From: Firmicutes bacterium UBA1768
Lineage (GTDB): Bacteria > Bacillota > Clostridia > Peptostreptococcales > Anaerovoracaceae
Length of the DNA: 38,407 nucleotides
NCBI GenBank assembly: GCA_002315335.1
Contig: DCGW01000038.1
Location: 164-38,570, forward strand
Reading direction: 5' to 3'
The notes under the pieces were generated by a model, which had not been told where the DNA came from, made no database searches, and saw only the letters and a program-made list of their open reading frames with translations. Positions 28,479-36,933 of the stretch are shown here, piece after piece (the stretch's first letter is position 1; every line of letters begins with the position of its first letter). A program made the translations under genes and the position numbers.

Positions 28479-29745
28479 ATTTTTCGGCGAGACAGACACA
28501 TTTTTCCCCGTTTTCCAAAAATCCCGTGTCTTTGCAGACTTTACAGGTATATATTGGTGAAAGATAGTCCGCACTGAGACCGGCATTCTCCAAAAGGTGT
28601 TGTTTTTCGAGTCGGAGATTCTTCATTTCCGTTTCCATAGAGGAGTAGATAGAAGATTTTTTCTGTCCCGATACCAAAAGCTGTATGCGCTTTGGATTGA
28701 GCTCCGCAAGCTCTCTGTCGATTTCTTCTATCCGAGGAATGTCGCTGTAAACCTGTTTTTTTCGGCTTTCTTCCTCTGATTGATTAGCCGCTCTGATTTC
28801 TTCATAGAGCTTTTTAATCTGCGACATGGTTGGCTGCGGCTTGCCGGAAGCGGTGATTTTTCCCTCGTCGTGCCAGCTCTTGAGAATGGCATTAATGTAG
28901 TTTATGCTCGGGTTTGATATGCCGCTTGTCTTCTTACAGGCCTCAAGAATTGTTGAAATATCAAGGTTGTACTCGTCAAACCAGGAGTCCATAATGCGCT
29001 GCTCTTCTTCGGTCGGAAATCTGCCGACAAAGCCCAAGGCTCTGAAAATTCGCTTATAGTAATTATGTCTTTTATCATGCTCATAGAGATAGGTATCAAG
29101 CTTCTCCTTATCGAACAGACCTTTTTTGTACCAGCTTTTGACTATGCTCCCCACATAGGACTTGGTAGGTTTCTTTTTTCTTTCATTTATGCAGATGTCA
29201 TAGGCTTTAAGAATAACATCTGAAGTGAGGCCCATTTCATCGTGCCAGACAGAAACCTCCTTTATCTCGCTTGAATTGAGAGTTCTGTTTACCTTTTGCT
29301 CTACCTTAGAAAACAAATCGAGAAGAGCAGGTGAATAAGTAACACGATTAAGCTCATCTAATGGAGAATCGCTATCATCCTCAGAGCCTTTTAAAGCTGC
29401 TGCTTCACTGTTTTCGGCAGTTTTACGTTCTCCCGCAAACATCAGCTCCTTCAGACATACAAACTCAACATCAAAGTCTTCCGGATCGGGACCGTTCACG
29501 TGTTTATGAACGACACCCTTTGTTTCCCAGTAATGCCACGCATCAAGAACCTGAGCTTTTGATGTTCCGAGATAACGCGCGATAGACTCATTGGAAATCG
29601 ATGCGCCGGACTCGAGATACATTTTCGCCAAAAGCCAGACCTTAACGTACAGACCGTCTGCAGGAATCATATATTCACTTATAAACAGGTTTTCCACCTC
29701 GGTATTGCTGAGGTAGAGGTTTTGCTTTGAGGTAAATATTTTCAT
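28471..29745 (-). CDS. DnaD-like replication protein with DnaI/DnaC N-domain-like C-terminus
   Basis: 424 aa. Residues 1-95 are a winged-helix domain (LSNTEVENLFISEYMIPADGLYVKVWLLA). Two DnaD-type helical domains follow, about 138-210 and 227-297, each with the YxxxIxxxW motif (Tyr197/Ile201/Trp205 and Tyr283/Ile287/Trp291). From about 329 the sequence changes: IPRIEEIDRELAELNPKRIQLLVSG, a coiled stretch, then CKVCKDTGF and CVC (Cys401, 404, 416, 418). That part resembles the N-terminal helicase-binding zinc domain of DnaI/DnaC loaders. The AAA+ module that should follow is absent; the stop comes at 28471 and the next gene is an ABC ATPase. No clear Shine-Dalgarno, but the N-terminal match supports the start. 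Confidence 0.8.
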   Translation of the reverse strand: MKIFTSKQNLYLSNTEVENLFISEYMIPADGLYVKVWLLAKMYLESGASISNESIARYLGTSKAQVLDAWHYWETKGVVHKHVNGPDPEDFDVEFVCLKELMFAGERKTAENSEAAALKGSEDDSDSPLDELNRVTYSPALLDLFSKVEQKVNRTLNSSEIKEVSVWHDEMGLTSDVILKAYDICINERKKKPTKSYVGSIVKSWYKKGLFDKEKLDTYLYEHDKRHNYYKRIFRALGFVGRFPTEEEQRIMDSWFDEYNLDISTILEACKKTSGISNPSINYINAILKSWHDEGKITASGKPQPTMSQIKKLYEEIRAANQSEEESRKKQVYSDIPRIEEIDRELAELNPKRIQLLVSGQKKSSIYSSMETEMKNLRLEKQHLLENAGLSADYLSPIYTCKVCKDTGFLENGEKCVCLAEKLL

Positions 29746-29854
29746 GGAACTGTCACAATTACTATACTTATATGTGAAAAAAATAGCTTAAAATGAGCCA
29801 CATCATGTTGTATTTCTCTTTAGAGATAATATCTTTGATGGACTCTGTATGGTT

Positions 29855-29863
29855 ATTATAGCA
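29855..29863 (-). promoter_or_regulatory. Extended -10 promoter for the DnaD-like gene
   Basis: Minus strand TGCTATAAT, a full extended -10 element, in the 265-bp gap between the two divergent genes at 29745 and 30011; the -35 match is poor. A 5' leader of about 100 nt results. Besides this and the plus-strand promoter below, I see nothing further in the gap apart from a possible LexA-like site. Confidence 0.4.
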
Positions 29864-29925
29864 AATTTGGGGGTGAAATTAAAGGGCTCAACATGACGTA
29901 ATGCCAAAAAATGGGTTAAAAAAAG

Positions 29926-29954
29926 TTTACATAATGGGGTATTTACGATAAAAT
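29926..29954 (+). promoter_or_regulatory. Promoter of the M23 peptidase gene
   Basis: TTTACA (29926-29931), exactly 17 bp, then TAAAAT (29949-29954), 57 nt before the ATG. Just downstream at 29968-29979 is GAACAAGTGTTT, a half-palindromic sequence. Confidence 0.55.
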
Positions 29955-30010
29955 ATTAGAGATGTGCGAACAAGTGTTTTTCGTGCGTTGTCTCAAGAAA
30001 GGTAGAATGT

Positions 30011-31252
30011 ATGGGAAATCTCAGAAAAAACGATGATAAAAGAGAATATCTTGAAGAATTTTCTGAAGGGGTCGCCACAGGCGGCAAAGAAAGCAAAAGA
30101 GGTCTGATAATAGGAGCGGCAGGGCTGGCACTTATTATCGGCTTGATGTTATTAATTACTCAGGCAACTGGCTACGATGTATATTACGGAGAAAAGGAGC
30201 TGGGGTTTGTAGCTTCCCAGGGCGAAGTAATGGATAATATCGCGAATATTAATAGCGCAATCTCAGAAAAGATTGATGCCGAGGCTAATGTTGACGAGTC
30301 GCAATTCAATTTTTACAGAGATGTCAGAATGTTTTCAAACAAGGATGATTGGTCTGATATCGCAAAAGAAGCCGGTGACAAGTGCAACATAGATATTAAT
30401 ATTTACGATATTTTTGTAGACGGAAAGCACATTGCTACAGACAACTCAATAGACGGAGCTGTTAACGCAATGTCAAAAATCAAGGCAGAATATACCGAGC
30501 AAAATCCTACAGACAACTATGACACTATCGACTTTGCTGAAACTGTGGAAATAGATGTGACTCAGGGCCAGGAAACTGAATTTGCTGAGGATGAAGTGAT
30601 TTATAAGGCTATGAGCGAATGCCTGACTGTACAGACCTTTTCAAGGATAGAATCCGAAGAAAAGGAAGAGTATGAGATCGAATATGAGCCGACCGAAGCT
30701 CTTGATATAGGAACTACAAAGATCAAGCAGGCAGGGAAAAACGGACTTATTAAAACCGTAACCGAAATTGAAAAGTTAGACGGTCAGGTTGTAAACAAAG
30801 AAGCTGCAAAAAAGATAGTAATAGAAGAAGTTCAAAATCAGGTTGTATTAGTTGGTATTAAAGGTCTGAAAGCAAATAAGAGCGGCTATGTTTCACCTAC
30901 AAGAGGAACCTTGACCTCCCGAATGGGCATAAGGTGGGGCAGAGTTCACAAAGGAATAGATATAGCTGGTGCTTTGGGCACTCCGATTTATGCCTCAAGA
31001 GCAGGAACTGTAATTACAGCTGAAGATAAGGGTAATGGCTACGGAAATATGGTTGAAATCGACCATGGCAATGGCTTTGTTACGCTTTACGGGCATCTAA
31101 ACACCATCGAATGTAAGGTTGGGGACAAGGTAATTCCGGGGCTTTTGATAGGCACCATGGGCTCGACAGGAAACTCCACAGGCGTTCATCTTCATTTTGA
31201 AGTATTAAAGGATGGAGAAAACCTTGACCCGCTCCAGTTTGTTGAATATTGA
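30011..31252 (+). CDS. Membrane-anchored M23 (LytM) peptidase with G5 domain
   Basis: 413 aa. A short cytoplasmic start, one membrane helix (31-52), a region of unknown fold (about 55-215), a G5 domain (about 216-290, with EIEYEPTEALDIGTTKIKQAGKNGLIKTVTEIEKLDGQVV) and a C-terminal M23 domain. Zinc and catalytic residues are present: HKGID (His313, Asp317), YGH (His362) and HLHFE (His393, His395). The domain order fits a wall hydrolase that cuts peptide cross-links outside the membrane. The gene precedes walRK, the usual regulator of such hydrolases. The ATG has AAAGG upstream. A terminator follows. Confidence 0.92.
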   Translation: MGNLRKNDDKREYLEEFSEGVATGGKESKRGLIIGAAGLALIIGLMLLITQATGYDVYYGEKELGFVASQGEVMDNIANINSAISEKIDAEANVDESQFNFYRDVRMFSNKDDWSDIAKEAGDKCNIDINIYDIFVDGKHIATDNSIDGAVNAMSKIKAEYTEQNPTDNYDTIDFAETVEIDVTQGQETEFAEDEVIYKAMSECLTVQTFSRIESEEKEEYEIEYEPTEALDIGTTKIKQAGKNGLIKTVTEIEKLDGQVVNKEAAKKIVIEEVQNQVVLVGIKGLKANKSGYVSPTRGTLTSRMGIRWGRVHKGIDIAGALGTPIYASRAGTVITAEDKGNGYGNMVEIDHGNGFVTLYGHLNTIECKVGDKVIPGLLIGTMGSTGNSTGVHLHFEVLKDGENLDPLQFVEY

Positions 31253-31257
31253 TGCAT

Positions 31258-31285
31258 AGACCTCCGTTTTGGGGGTCTTTTTTTA
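31258..31285 (+). terminator. Terminator after the M23 peptidase gene
   Basis: AGACCTCC and GGGGGTCT form an 8-bp stem (one G-U pair) around a GTTTT loop, followed by a run of T. It separates this gene from walRK, so walRK should have its own promoter. Confidence 0.85.
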
Positions 31286-31359
31286 TAATAAAACCAAAAT
31301 AAAATAATTATTAAGTATCCAGCACTACTATTTTTTTTCTTTATTATTCCGCAGTTGTA

Positions 31360-31368
31360 TGATAAAAT
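31360..31368 (+). promoter_or_regulatory. Extended -10 promoter of walRK
   Basis: TGATAAAAT, an extended -10 element with TAAAAT at 31363-31368; the -35 is poor. The start of walR is 32 bp further on. Confidence 0.45.
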
Positions 31369-31399
31369 AACTCTATATGAGCTAAAGGAGGGCAGTACT

Positions 31400-32104
31400 G
31401 TGAGATCTAAAAAAATTCTTATTGTAGAAGATGAAGTATCTATTTCAGATATTGTTAAATTTAACTTAGTAAAAGAAGGCTACGAAATAGACACTGCATA
31501 TGATGGAGAGGACGGGCTTAACAAGGCACTTGCAAAAGCCTATGACCTGGTATTACTTGACATCATGCTTCCGCAGATGGACGGTTTTCAGGTATGCAGA
31601 AAAATTCGTGAAACCAGCAGTGTTCCTATCATAATGCTTACAGCAAAAGAGGACGAGGTAGACAAGGTTCTCGGTCTTGAACTTGGTGCAGACGACTATA
31701 TGACCAAGCCTTTCGGCATGAGAGAGCTCATAGCAAGAGTAAAGGCTAATATCAGACGAATAGAGCTTGACGACACTGTTTCTCAGACTTCAAACAGCAA
31801 GGTTACATCATACGGAAACCTTACTATTGACATGACAAAATACGAAGTAAGAAAGGGAGACAAGTCCTTAGAGCTTACGCTGCGTGAATTTGAACTTTTA
31901 AGATATCTTGCGGGTCAGGAAAATCAGGTGTTCTCAAGAGAACAGCTCCTTGAAGAAGTATGGGGTTACGAATACTACGGAGACATCAGAACAGTAGACG
32001 TAACAATCAGAAGACTTCGTGAAAAGGTTGAAGATGATCCGGGCGATCCAAAGTACATCATGACCAAGAGAGGAATCGGCTACTACTTCAGAAGGCCGGA
32101 ATAA
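31400..32104 (+). CDS. walR: Two-component response regulator WalR (YycF), OmpR family
   Basis: 234 aa from GTG 31400, fixed by AAAGGAGGG 7 nt upstream; a longer frame from TTG 31355 has no ribosome site and overlaps the promoter. The receiver domain has the acidic pair Glu10/Asp11, phosphorylated Asp54 in LVLLDIMLPQMDGF, Thr in MLTAKEDEVDKV and Lys in MTKPFGMRELIARV. The C-terminal winged helix ends TVDVTIRRLREKVEDDPGDPKYIMTKRGIGYYFRRPE. WalR controls wall hydrolase genes and is usually essential. Pairing with the kinase 4 nt downstream supports the name. Confidence 0.9.
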   Translation: MRSKKILIVEDEVSISDIVKFNLVKEGYEIDTAYDGEDGLNKALAKAYDLVLLDIMLPQMDGFQVCRKIRETSSVPIIMLTAKEDEVDKVLGLELGADDYMTKPFGMRELIARVKANIRRIELDDTVSQTSNSKVTSYGNLTIDMTKYEVRKGDKSLELTLREFELLRYLAGQENQVFSREQLLEEVWGYEYYGDIRTVDVTIRRLREKVEDDPGDPKYIMTKRGIGYYFRRPE

Positions 32105-32108
32105 ACAA

Positions 32109-33914
32109 ATGTGGAAAAAGGGAAGCTTAAGTCAGAGGTTTATTGTAATCTACTTTCTTCTGGTTTTTATTGCGCTCATAATCGTTGGGGTGTTCATTAT
32201 ACAGCAGCTTGAGTTTTACAACATGCAGAACACAAGGGCGAGCATGACAAAGGTTGCCGAAGAAGGTGTATTAAACAGCCTCAGTGGATATGAGTCTTTA
32301 TCGGGCTCGCAGGCTGAAATTCAGGCCAATATTGACACCTGGTATACTGCGGTGCAGGAGGAATTCTTTGTAATTGACGAATCTTACACCATAATTGCCT
32401 CAAGCAATCAGAGTCTTATCGGTTCAAGTGCGGTGGATACTCTCGATGAGTCCTTGATAACGCAGGCCTTGCTTGGTGAGGTTTCAGAGGGAGACAGCGT
32501 AATCGGAGACCAGGAAATCCAGGTAAAAAGTATGGCTTTCCCAATAAAATACGGTGACAAAGTCACGGGTGTTCTCTATATGAGGACCGACCTAACAGCC
32601 GTTTATGACACTTTGAAGCAGGCTATCAGCATTTTCCTCAGAGCTATGCTTGTAGCGCTTGCGGTCACAATTATCTTAGGCATTCTCATTTCCAGAAGTA
32701 TAACGAGGCCTATTAATGACCTGACAGATAGTGCAGAGGCTGTGGCAAGAGGTGATTTCGGAAGAAGAACAAAGGCTGATTCAGAGGACGAAATCGGCAG
32801 ACTTTCAAAGGCCTTTAATAAAATGGCAGACCAGCTTGGAAAGAGTCTGACCGAGATTTCCGGCGAAAAAAACAAGTTAGAAATAGTATTAAAGACCATG
32901 GCTGATGGACTTATCGCAGCAGATGAGCTGGGAAGAATAGTACACATCAACAAGGCAGCACTCGAAATGCTCGGAGTAACGGAGGGCTTTGCGCGAAATC
33001 GTTCCTTCGACGAGCTTATAGGAAAATATTGCTCGGATTTAACCACATCAGCAATAAAAAGGCGAATACTCAAAGGCGAAGAAGGCAGTCCTGAAGAATT
33101 TTTTGAAATTGAGGGCTCAGTTTTCTATGCTCGATACGAAGTAATAAAGACAGATATTGATACAGAGGTTGCTATAGTTCTGAACATTCAGGATATTACT
33201 GAAAGACAGAAGCTTGAAAGCATGCAAAAGGACTTCGTTGCGAATGTTTCACACGAGCTGAATACGCCGCTTACAACAATCAAGAGCTATACGGAAACTA
33301 TGCTTGAATCAGAGGGAATACTCGAACAGGAAGACATTGTTAAAAATTTCCTCGGTGTAATAGACAGTGAAGCGGAAAGAATGAGCCGCATAGTTAAGGA
33401 CCTTCTCCAGTTATCAAAAATGGATTACAGGAAGGAAGCCCTGAACAAGCAAATTACCGATATGGTGGCTTTAGTAGACGGCGTGGTTACCAAGAACAGC
33501 ATTAATGCCGGAAACAAAAATCAACAGCTTAATAAGCTTTTTGATGAAAACAAACAAATCTTTGCAAATGTTGACCAAGACAGGATGGAGCAGGTTTTAC
33601 TCAATATTCTCAGTAATGCCATCAAATATACAGAAAACAACGGCAGAATAGATGTAGACGTACTTTCAAGGGGAGATTCAGTCTATGTTTCGGTAAAGGA
33701 CAATGGTATAGGAATTGCGGAAAAGGAGCTGCCGAGACTGTTTGAGAGATTTTATCGGGTAGACAAGGCGAGGTCCAGATCTATGGGCTCCGGAACAGGA
33801 CTTGGACTGTCTATTGCAAAGGAAATAGTAGAAGAGCATGAAGGCTCAATAGAGATTGATAGTAGAGAGGGTCGCGGAACAACCGTGACGATTAAAATCC
33901 CTCTTGTAAAATAA
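32109..33914 (+). CDS. walK: Sensor histidine kinase WalK (YycG)
   Basis: 601 aa. Two membrane helices (about 11-33 and 175-195) flank an extracytoplasmic sensor (about 35-170). HAMP (about 196-250), PAS (about 253-365), then the phosphorylated His382 in VSHELNTPLTTIK. The ATP-binding domain shows LLNILSNAIKYT (N box), VKDNGIGI (G1) and GSGTGLGLSIAKEIV (G2). The extracytoplasmic-HAMP-PAS-kinase order is typical of WalK. It phosphorylates WalR. No walH or walI follow; a small membrane protein occupies that place. Confidence 0.92.
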   Translation: MWKKGSLSQRFIVIYFLLVFIALIIVGVFIIQQLEFYNMQNTRASMTKVAEEGVLNSLSGYESLSGSQAEIQANIDTWYTAVQEEFFVIDESYTIIASSNQSLIGSSAVDTLDESLITQALLGEVSEGDSVIGDQEIQVKSMAFPIKYGDKVTGVLYMRTDLTAVYDTLKQAISIFLRAMLVALAVTIILGILISRSITRPINDLTDSAEAVARGDFGRRTKADSEDEIGRLSKAFNKMADQLGKSLTEISGEKNKLEIVLKTMADGLIAADELGRIVHINKAALEMLGVTEGFARNRSFDELIGKYCSDLTTSAIKRRILKGEEGSPEEFFEIEGSVFYARYEVIKTDIDTEVAIVLNIQDITERQKLESMQKDFVANVSHELNTPLTTIKSYTETMLESEGILEQEDIVKNFLGVIDSEAERMSRIVKDLLQLSKMDYRKEALNKQITDMVALVDGVVTKNSINAGNKNQQLNKLFDENKQIFANVDQDRMEQVLLNILSNAIKYTENNGRIDVDVLSRGDSVYVSVKDNGIGIAEKELPRLFERFYRVDKARSRSMGSGTGLGLSIAKEIVEEHEGSIEIDSREGRGTTVTIKIPLVK

Positions 33915-33974
33915 CCGGACAGAGGGTTGGGTAGAGATTGTTTTGTGTTTTAGTATGTTAATTTGGAGGCCAAT

Positions 33975-34160
33975 ATGGCAGTATTGAAAGTTATCCTTGT
34001 GATACTTCTGTGCATACCACTGGTTTATATTGTTGTGAAAATGTTTAACAGTCTTGCAGATGACCTGCACGAACAGCAGCAATATGCAAAAAAGACGAAA
34101 AGAAAGAAGAATATGGGCGGTCAGACGGATCGCAGCACAGATTATAAAAGGAAAGAATAA
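33975..34160 (+). CDS. Small single-pass membrane protein of unknown function
   Basis: 61 aa, start ATG 33975 fixed by GGAGG 5 nt upstream. Residues 4-22 are hydrophobic (LKVILVILLCIPLVYIVVKMF); the remainder is charged and soluble, ending NMGGQTDRSTDYKRKE. I recognise no family. It lies between walK and holB, overlaps holB by one base (TAATG) and is thus translationally coupled to it. Its position right after walK is that of walH/walI in Bacillus, but it is far smaller, and a link to WalK is only a suggestion. Confidence 0.75.
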   Translation: MAVLKVILVILLCIPLVYIVVKMFNSLADDLHEQQQYAKKTKRKKNMGGQTDRSTDYKRKE

Positions 34161-35260
34161 TGAAATTTTCTGAATTTATCGGAAATAACGACAGTGTGGA
34201 AAGGCTTAAACGTCAGGCTAAGGATAAAAGACCTTTCCATGCATATATTTTTGAGGGTGGCGACGGAGTCGGCAAAAAGCGGTTGGCTTATACCTTTGCA
34301 CAGGCAATGTTCTGTGAAAGCGGCGGAGAGGAGCCTTGTGGCTGCTGCCCTTCCTGCAAAAAGGTTGAAAGCGGAAACCATACCGACATTATTTCGGTAA
34401 AGCCTGATGGAAACAGCATTAAAAAGGAACAGATTGAGGCAGTATGGCCTTCTTTTTATTCAAAGCCCTTTGAAGCCTCAAAAATTATTGTAATAATTGA
34501 AAAAGCGGAGACTATTACCGTGGCACAGCAAAACAAACTGCTGAAAACCTTTGAAGAGCCCGGTGAAAGTCTTATTATGATTTTACTGACAGAAAATACG
34601 GCAGAGCTGCTTCCGACCATTGTTTCCAGAGCACAGGTTGTGAGGCTAAAGCCTGTCGATCGCGGAGAAATCGAAGATTTTCTTATCAGGGAACGCGGTG
34701 CCGTAAGGGAAGAGGCTCAGGCAGCTGCGGCTTATTCGGGAGGCTGTCCCGGCAGAGCGGTCAGTCTGTTAGAAGATGGTGTTTTTAAGGAAAAAAGAAA
34801 ACTGTCCGTCGAATGTGCAAAAGCGTTGACAGAGGCAAAAACAACTACAGACTTTTATTCTTCAATAGAAGCTTATACAAAGTTTGTGGAAGAAGAGGAA
34901 AAAGAAGCAATTAAGGCAGAAAAAGCCGTATTAGCTGATAAAAAAAAGAAGCTTCAGGGCAGTCTTGAAGCAGAAAAAAGCGAAAAAACTCTGAGAATAA
35001 AGAAGCTGCTCGACTTAGAGCTTCTTGACATGGTGGAAAACTGGTTCAGAGATATGCTTCTCATTTCTTCGGGAATGGAAGAAAATGTAATCAACAGAGA
35101 CTATAGTCAGGAATTAATTACGGAGTCAAAAAAGCTCTCAAGAGAAGAGCTATACTTAATACTTAGAAAAACAGAAGAGGCTAAGACTGAAATACAAAGA
35201 AACGGAACCAGAGCCTATGTCTGGAAAAATCTGTTTATTGAGTGCAAGGTCTTGCATTAA
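34160..35260 (+). CDS. holB: DNA polymerase III delta-prime subunit
   Basis: 366 aa. The clamp-loader fold shows FHAYIFEGGDGVGKK, where the Walker A serine/threonine is replaced by Lys40, as in the non-ATP-binding delta-prime. Zinc cysteines match the family: Cys52, Cys60, Cys63, Cys66. Other marks are HTDIISVKPDGNSIKKEQI, the VIIEKAETITVAQQNKLLKTFEEP region and SRAQVVRL (SRC in most relatives reads SRA here). It is the stator of the clamp loader. A Lys/Glu-rich patch (about 255-280) precedes the C-terminal domain. ricT follows as usual in Bacillota. Confidence 0.93.
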   Translation: MKFSEFIGNNDSVERLKRQAKDKRPFHAYIFEGGDGVGKKRLAYTFAQAMFCESGGEEPCGCCPSCKKVESGNHTDIISVKPDGNSIKKEQIEAVWPSFYSKPFEASKIIVIIEKAETITVAQQNKLLKTFEEPGESLIMILLTENTAELLPTIVSRAQVVRLKPVDRGEIEDFLIRERGAVREEAQAAAAYSGGCPGRAVSLLEDGVFKEKRKLSVECAKALTEAKTTTDFYSSIEAYTKFVEEEEKEAIKAEKAVLADKKKKLQGSLEAEKSEKTLRIKKLLDLELLDMVENWFRDMLLISSGMEENVINRDYSQELITESKKLSREELYLILRKTEEAKTEIQRNGTRAYVWKNLFIECKVLH

Positions 35261-35281
35261 TTATAGAGAAGGAAGAACAAC

Positions 35282-36160
35282 ATGATAAGAGTAACAAGCG
35301 TCAGATTCAAGACTGCGGGCAAGGTTTACTATTTTGACCCAGGCGAATTTGAGCCAAAAGAGGGAGACTTTGTTATTGTCGAGACGGCAAGAGGTCTTGA
35401 ATATGGTGAAGTAATAGAGGATGTCAAGGAGGTCAGCTCCAAGGAAGTAGTTTCCCCTCTTAAGAGCGTAATAAGAATAGCAAACGAAGCAGATACTAAG
35501 CAGTACAAAGAAAATCAGGAAAAAAAGGAAAAGGCACTTAAGACCTGTCAGGAAAAGGTGGACAAACACAACCTGCCTATGAAGCTGATAGATGTGGAAT
35601 ATACCTTCGATAAGTCAAAGGTTATTTTCTATTTTGCGGCTGACGGAAGAGTGGACTTCAGAGAGTTGGTTAAGGACTTAGCCGGAGTTTTCAAGATGAG
35701 AATAGAGCTCAGGCAGATAGGTGTCAGAGATGAAGCCAAGATGATAGGCGGAATAGGCACCTGCGGAAGACCTCTCTGCTGTCACACCTGGCTTTCGGAT
35801 TTTGAGCCGGTGTCTATCAAGATGGCAAAGGTGCAGAATCTTTCGCTTAATCCAACGAAAATATCTGGTATTTGCGGCCGTCTTATGTGCTGCCTTAAAT
35901 ATGAAAACGATGTCTATATTGATATGAAGAGGAACCTGCCTGACCCAGGAGACAAGGTAAAAATCGGCGGACAGCACGCAGTTGTTGTTGAAACCAATAT
36001 CTTTAAGGGCACATTAAAGGTTAAGTACCTGCCGAAAAACGGAGAAGAGGGCTCTGACGAACTCTTTATCGTAGACAAGTCTGAAATTACTAAGATAGAA
36101 AAAAGAAAACCGAAGGTTGAAGAAGAAATAGACGAAGAAATCAAAAAACTGGAGGATTAG
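35282..36160 (+). CDS. ricT: RicT (YaaT), PSP1-domain protein
   Basis: 292 aa. The PSP1 domain is marked by VRFKTAGKVYYFDPGEFEPKEGDFVIVETARGLEYGEV and DGRVDFRELVKDLAGVFKMRIELRQIGVRDEAK. The cysteine set GTCGRPLCCHTWL and GICGRLMCCLKYE matches the iron-sulfur ligands of the RicAFT complex. In Bacillus that complex works with RNase Y on mRNA processing and on sporulation and competence. The C-terminus is acidic and lysine-rich. It lies in the conserved place after holB, 22 nt downstream. Confidence 0.94.
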   Translation: MIRVTSVRFKTAGKVYYFDPGEFEPKEGDFVIVETARGLEYGEVIEDVKEVSSKEVVSPLKSVIRIANEADTKQYKENQEKKEKALKTCQEKVDKHNLPMKLIDVEYTFDKSKVIFYFAADGRVDFRELVKDLAGVFKMRIELRQIGVRDEAKMIGGIGTCGRPLCCHTWLSDFEPVSIKMAKVQNLSLNPTKISGICGRLMCCLKYENDVYIDMKRNLPDPGDKVKIGGQHAVVVETNIFKGTLKVKYLPKNGEEGSDELFIVDKSEITKIEKRKPKVEEEIDEEIKKLED

Positions 36161-36166
36161 TCCTGT

Positions 36167-36910
36167 ATGGGCGAAAAAGAGAGAATAGACGATATCGGCT
36201 TTTCCGGCTTCAGACTTATTCAGAGGCCGGATTGGTTTTGTTATGGGATAGATGCAGTGGTCTTGGCTGACTTTGCGAAGATGAAAATAGGTTGTGTTGC
36301 AGCTGACCTGGGCTGCGGCACAGGAATTATCCCGCTTATTTTAAAGCATAAATACAGTCCCTCAAAGGTCTATGGGATAGAGGTTCAGCCTGAGGTTGCC
36401 GACCTTGCGGTGAGGACGGTAGAGCTGAACGGACTGCAGGCCGAAATAGAAATTGTGAACACAAGCGTAATATCTGCGGCAGAAAAGCTTGAAGAGGCTG
36501 GTGTTCAAAAGGGCTCCTTTGATGCGGTAGTTACAAATCCGCCCTATGTTTCGGGAGGCGGAGGAATAAAAAGCGACGAGCCACATAAGGCTATTGCTCG
36601 GCACGAAATTGTGAGCAAGCTCGAAAACTTCGTGGCGTGTGCGGCGGACCTTTTGAAGCACAGAGGAGATTTTTATATGATAAACCGTCCAAACCGTCTT
36701 GTTGATGTGGTTTGGCTTTGCAGAAAATATAAGCTGGAGCCTGCGGAAATAAGGTTTATTCAGCCCTCCGAAGGAAAAAAGCCTAACATCTTCCTGATTC
36801 ACTGTGTAAAAAACGGTGGAAAGGATTTGAAATTTTTGGATCCGCTCAAGGTCTATGGTCCGGACGGAAAATACAGCGAGGAAGTCCTTGCAATGTATGA
36901 AAGGAGATAA
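36167..36910 (+). CDS. TrmN6-like tRNA adenine-N6 methyltransferase
   Basis: 247 aa. A Rossmann-fold methyltransferase with the SAM-binding motif ADLGCGTGIIPL (about 47-58) and the catalytic NPPY in VVTNPPYVSGGGG (about 122-134), the hallmark of N6-adenine methylation. The start GFSGFRLIQRPDWFCYGIDAVVLADFA and GDFYMINRPNRLVDVVWLCRKYKLEP match the TrmN6/YabB group, which methylates A37 of tRNA-Val. GGAGG lies 11 nt upstream of the ATG, 6 nt past ricT. yabA, usual here in Bacillus, and rsmI are absent. Confidence 0.9.
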   Translation: MGEKERIDDIGFSGFRLIQRPDWFCYGIDAVVLADFAKMKIGCVAADLGCGTGIIPLILKHKYSPSKVYGIEVQPEVADLAVRTVELNGLQAEIEIVNTSVISAAEKLEEAGVQKGSFDAVVTNPPYVSGGGGIKSDEPHKAIARHEIVSKLENFVACAADLLKHRGDFYMINRPNRLVDVVWLCRKYKLEPAEIRFIQPSEGKKPNIFLIHCVKNGGKDLKFLDPLKVYGPDGKYSEEVLAMYERR

Positions 36911-36933
36911 AAATAATTAGCAAACAACCAAAA

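Noticed and set aside
31355..31399. Longer walR reading frame from TTG 31355
   Set aside because: It overlaps the extended -10 promoter and has no ribosome site; GTG 31400 has an excellent one.
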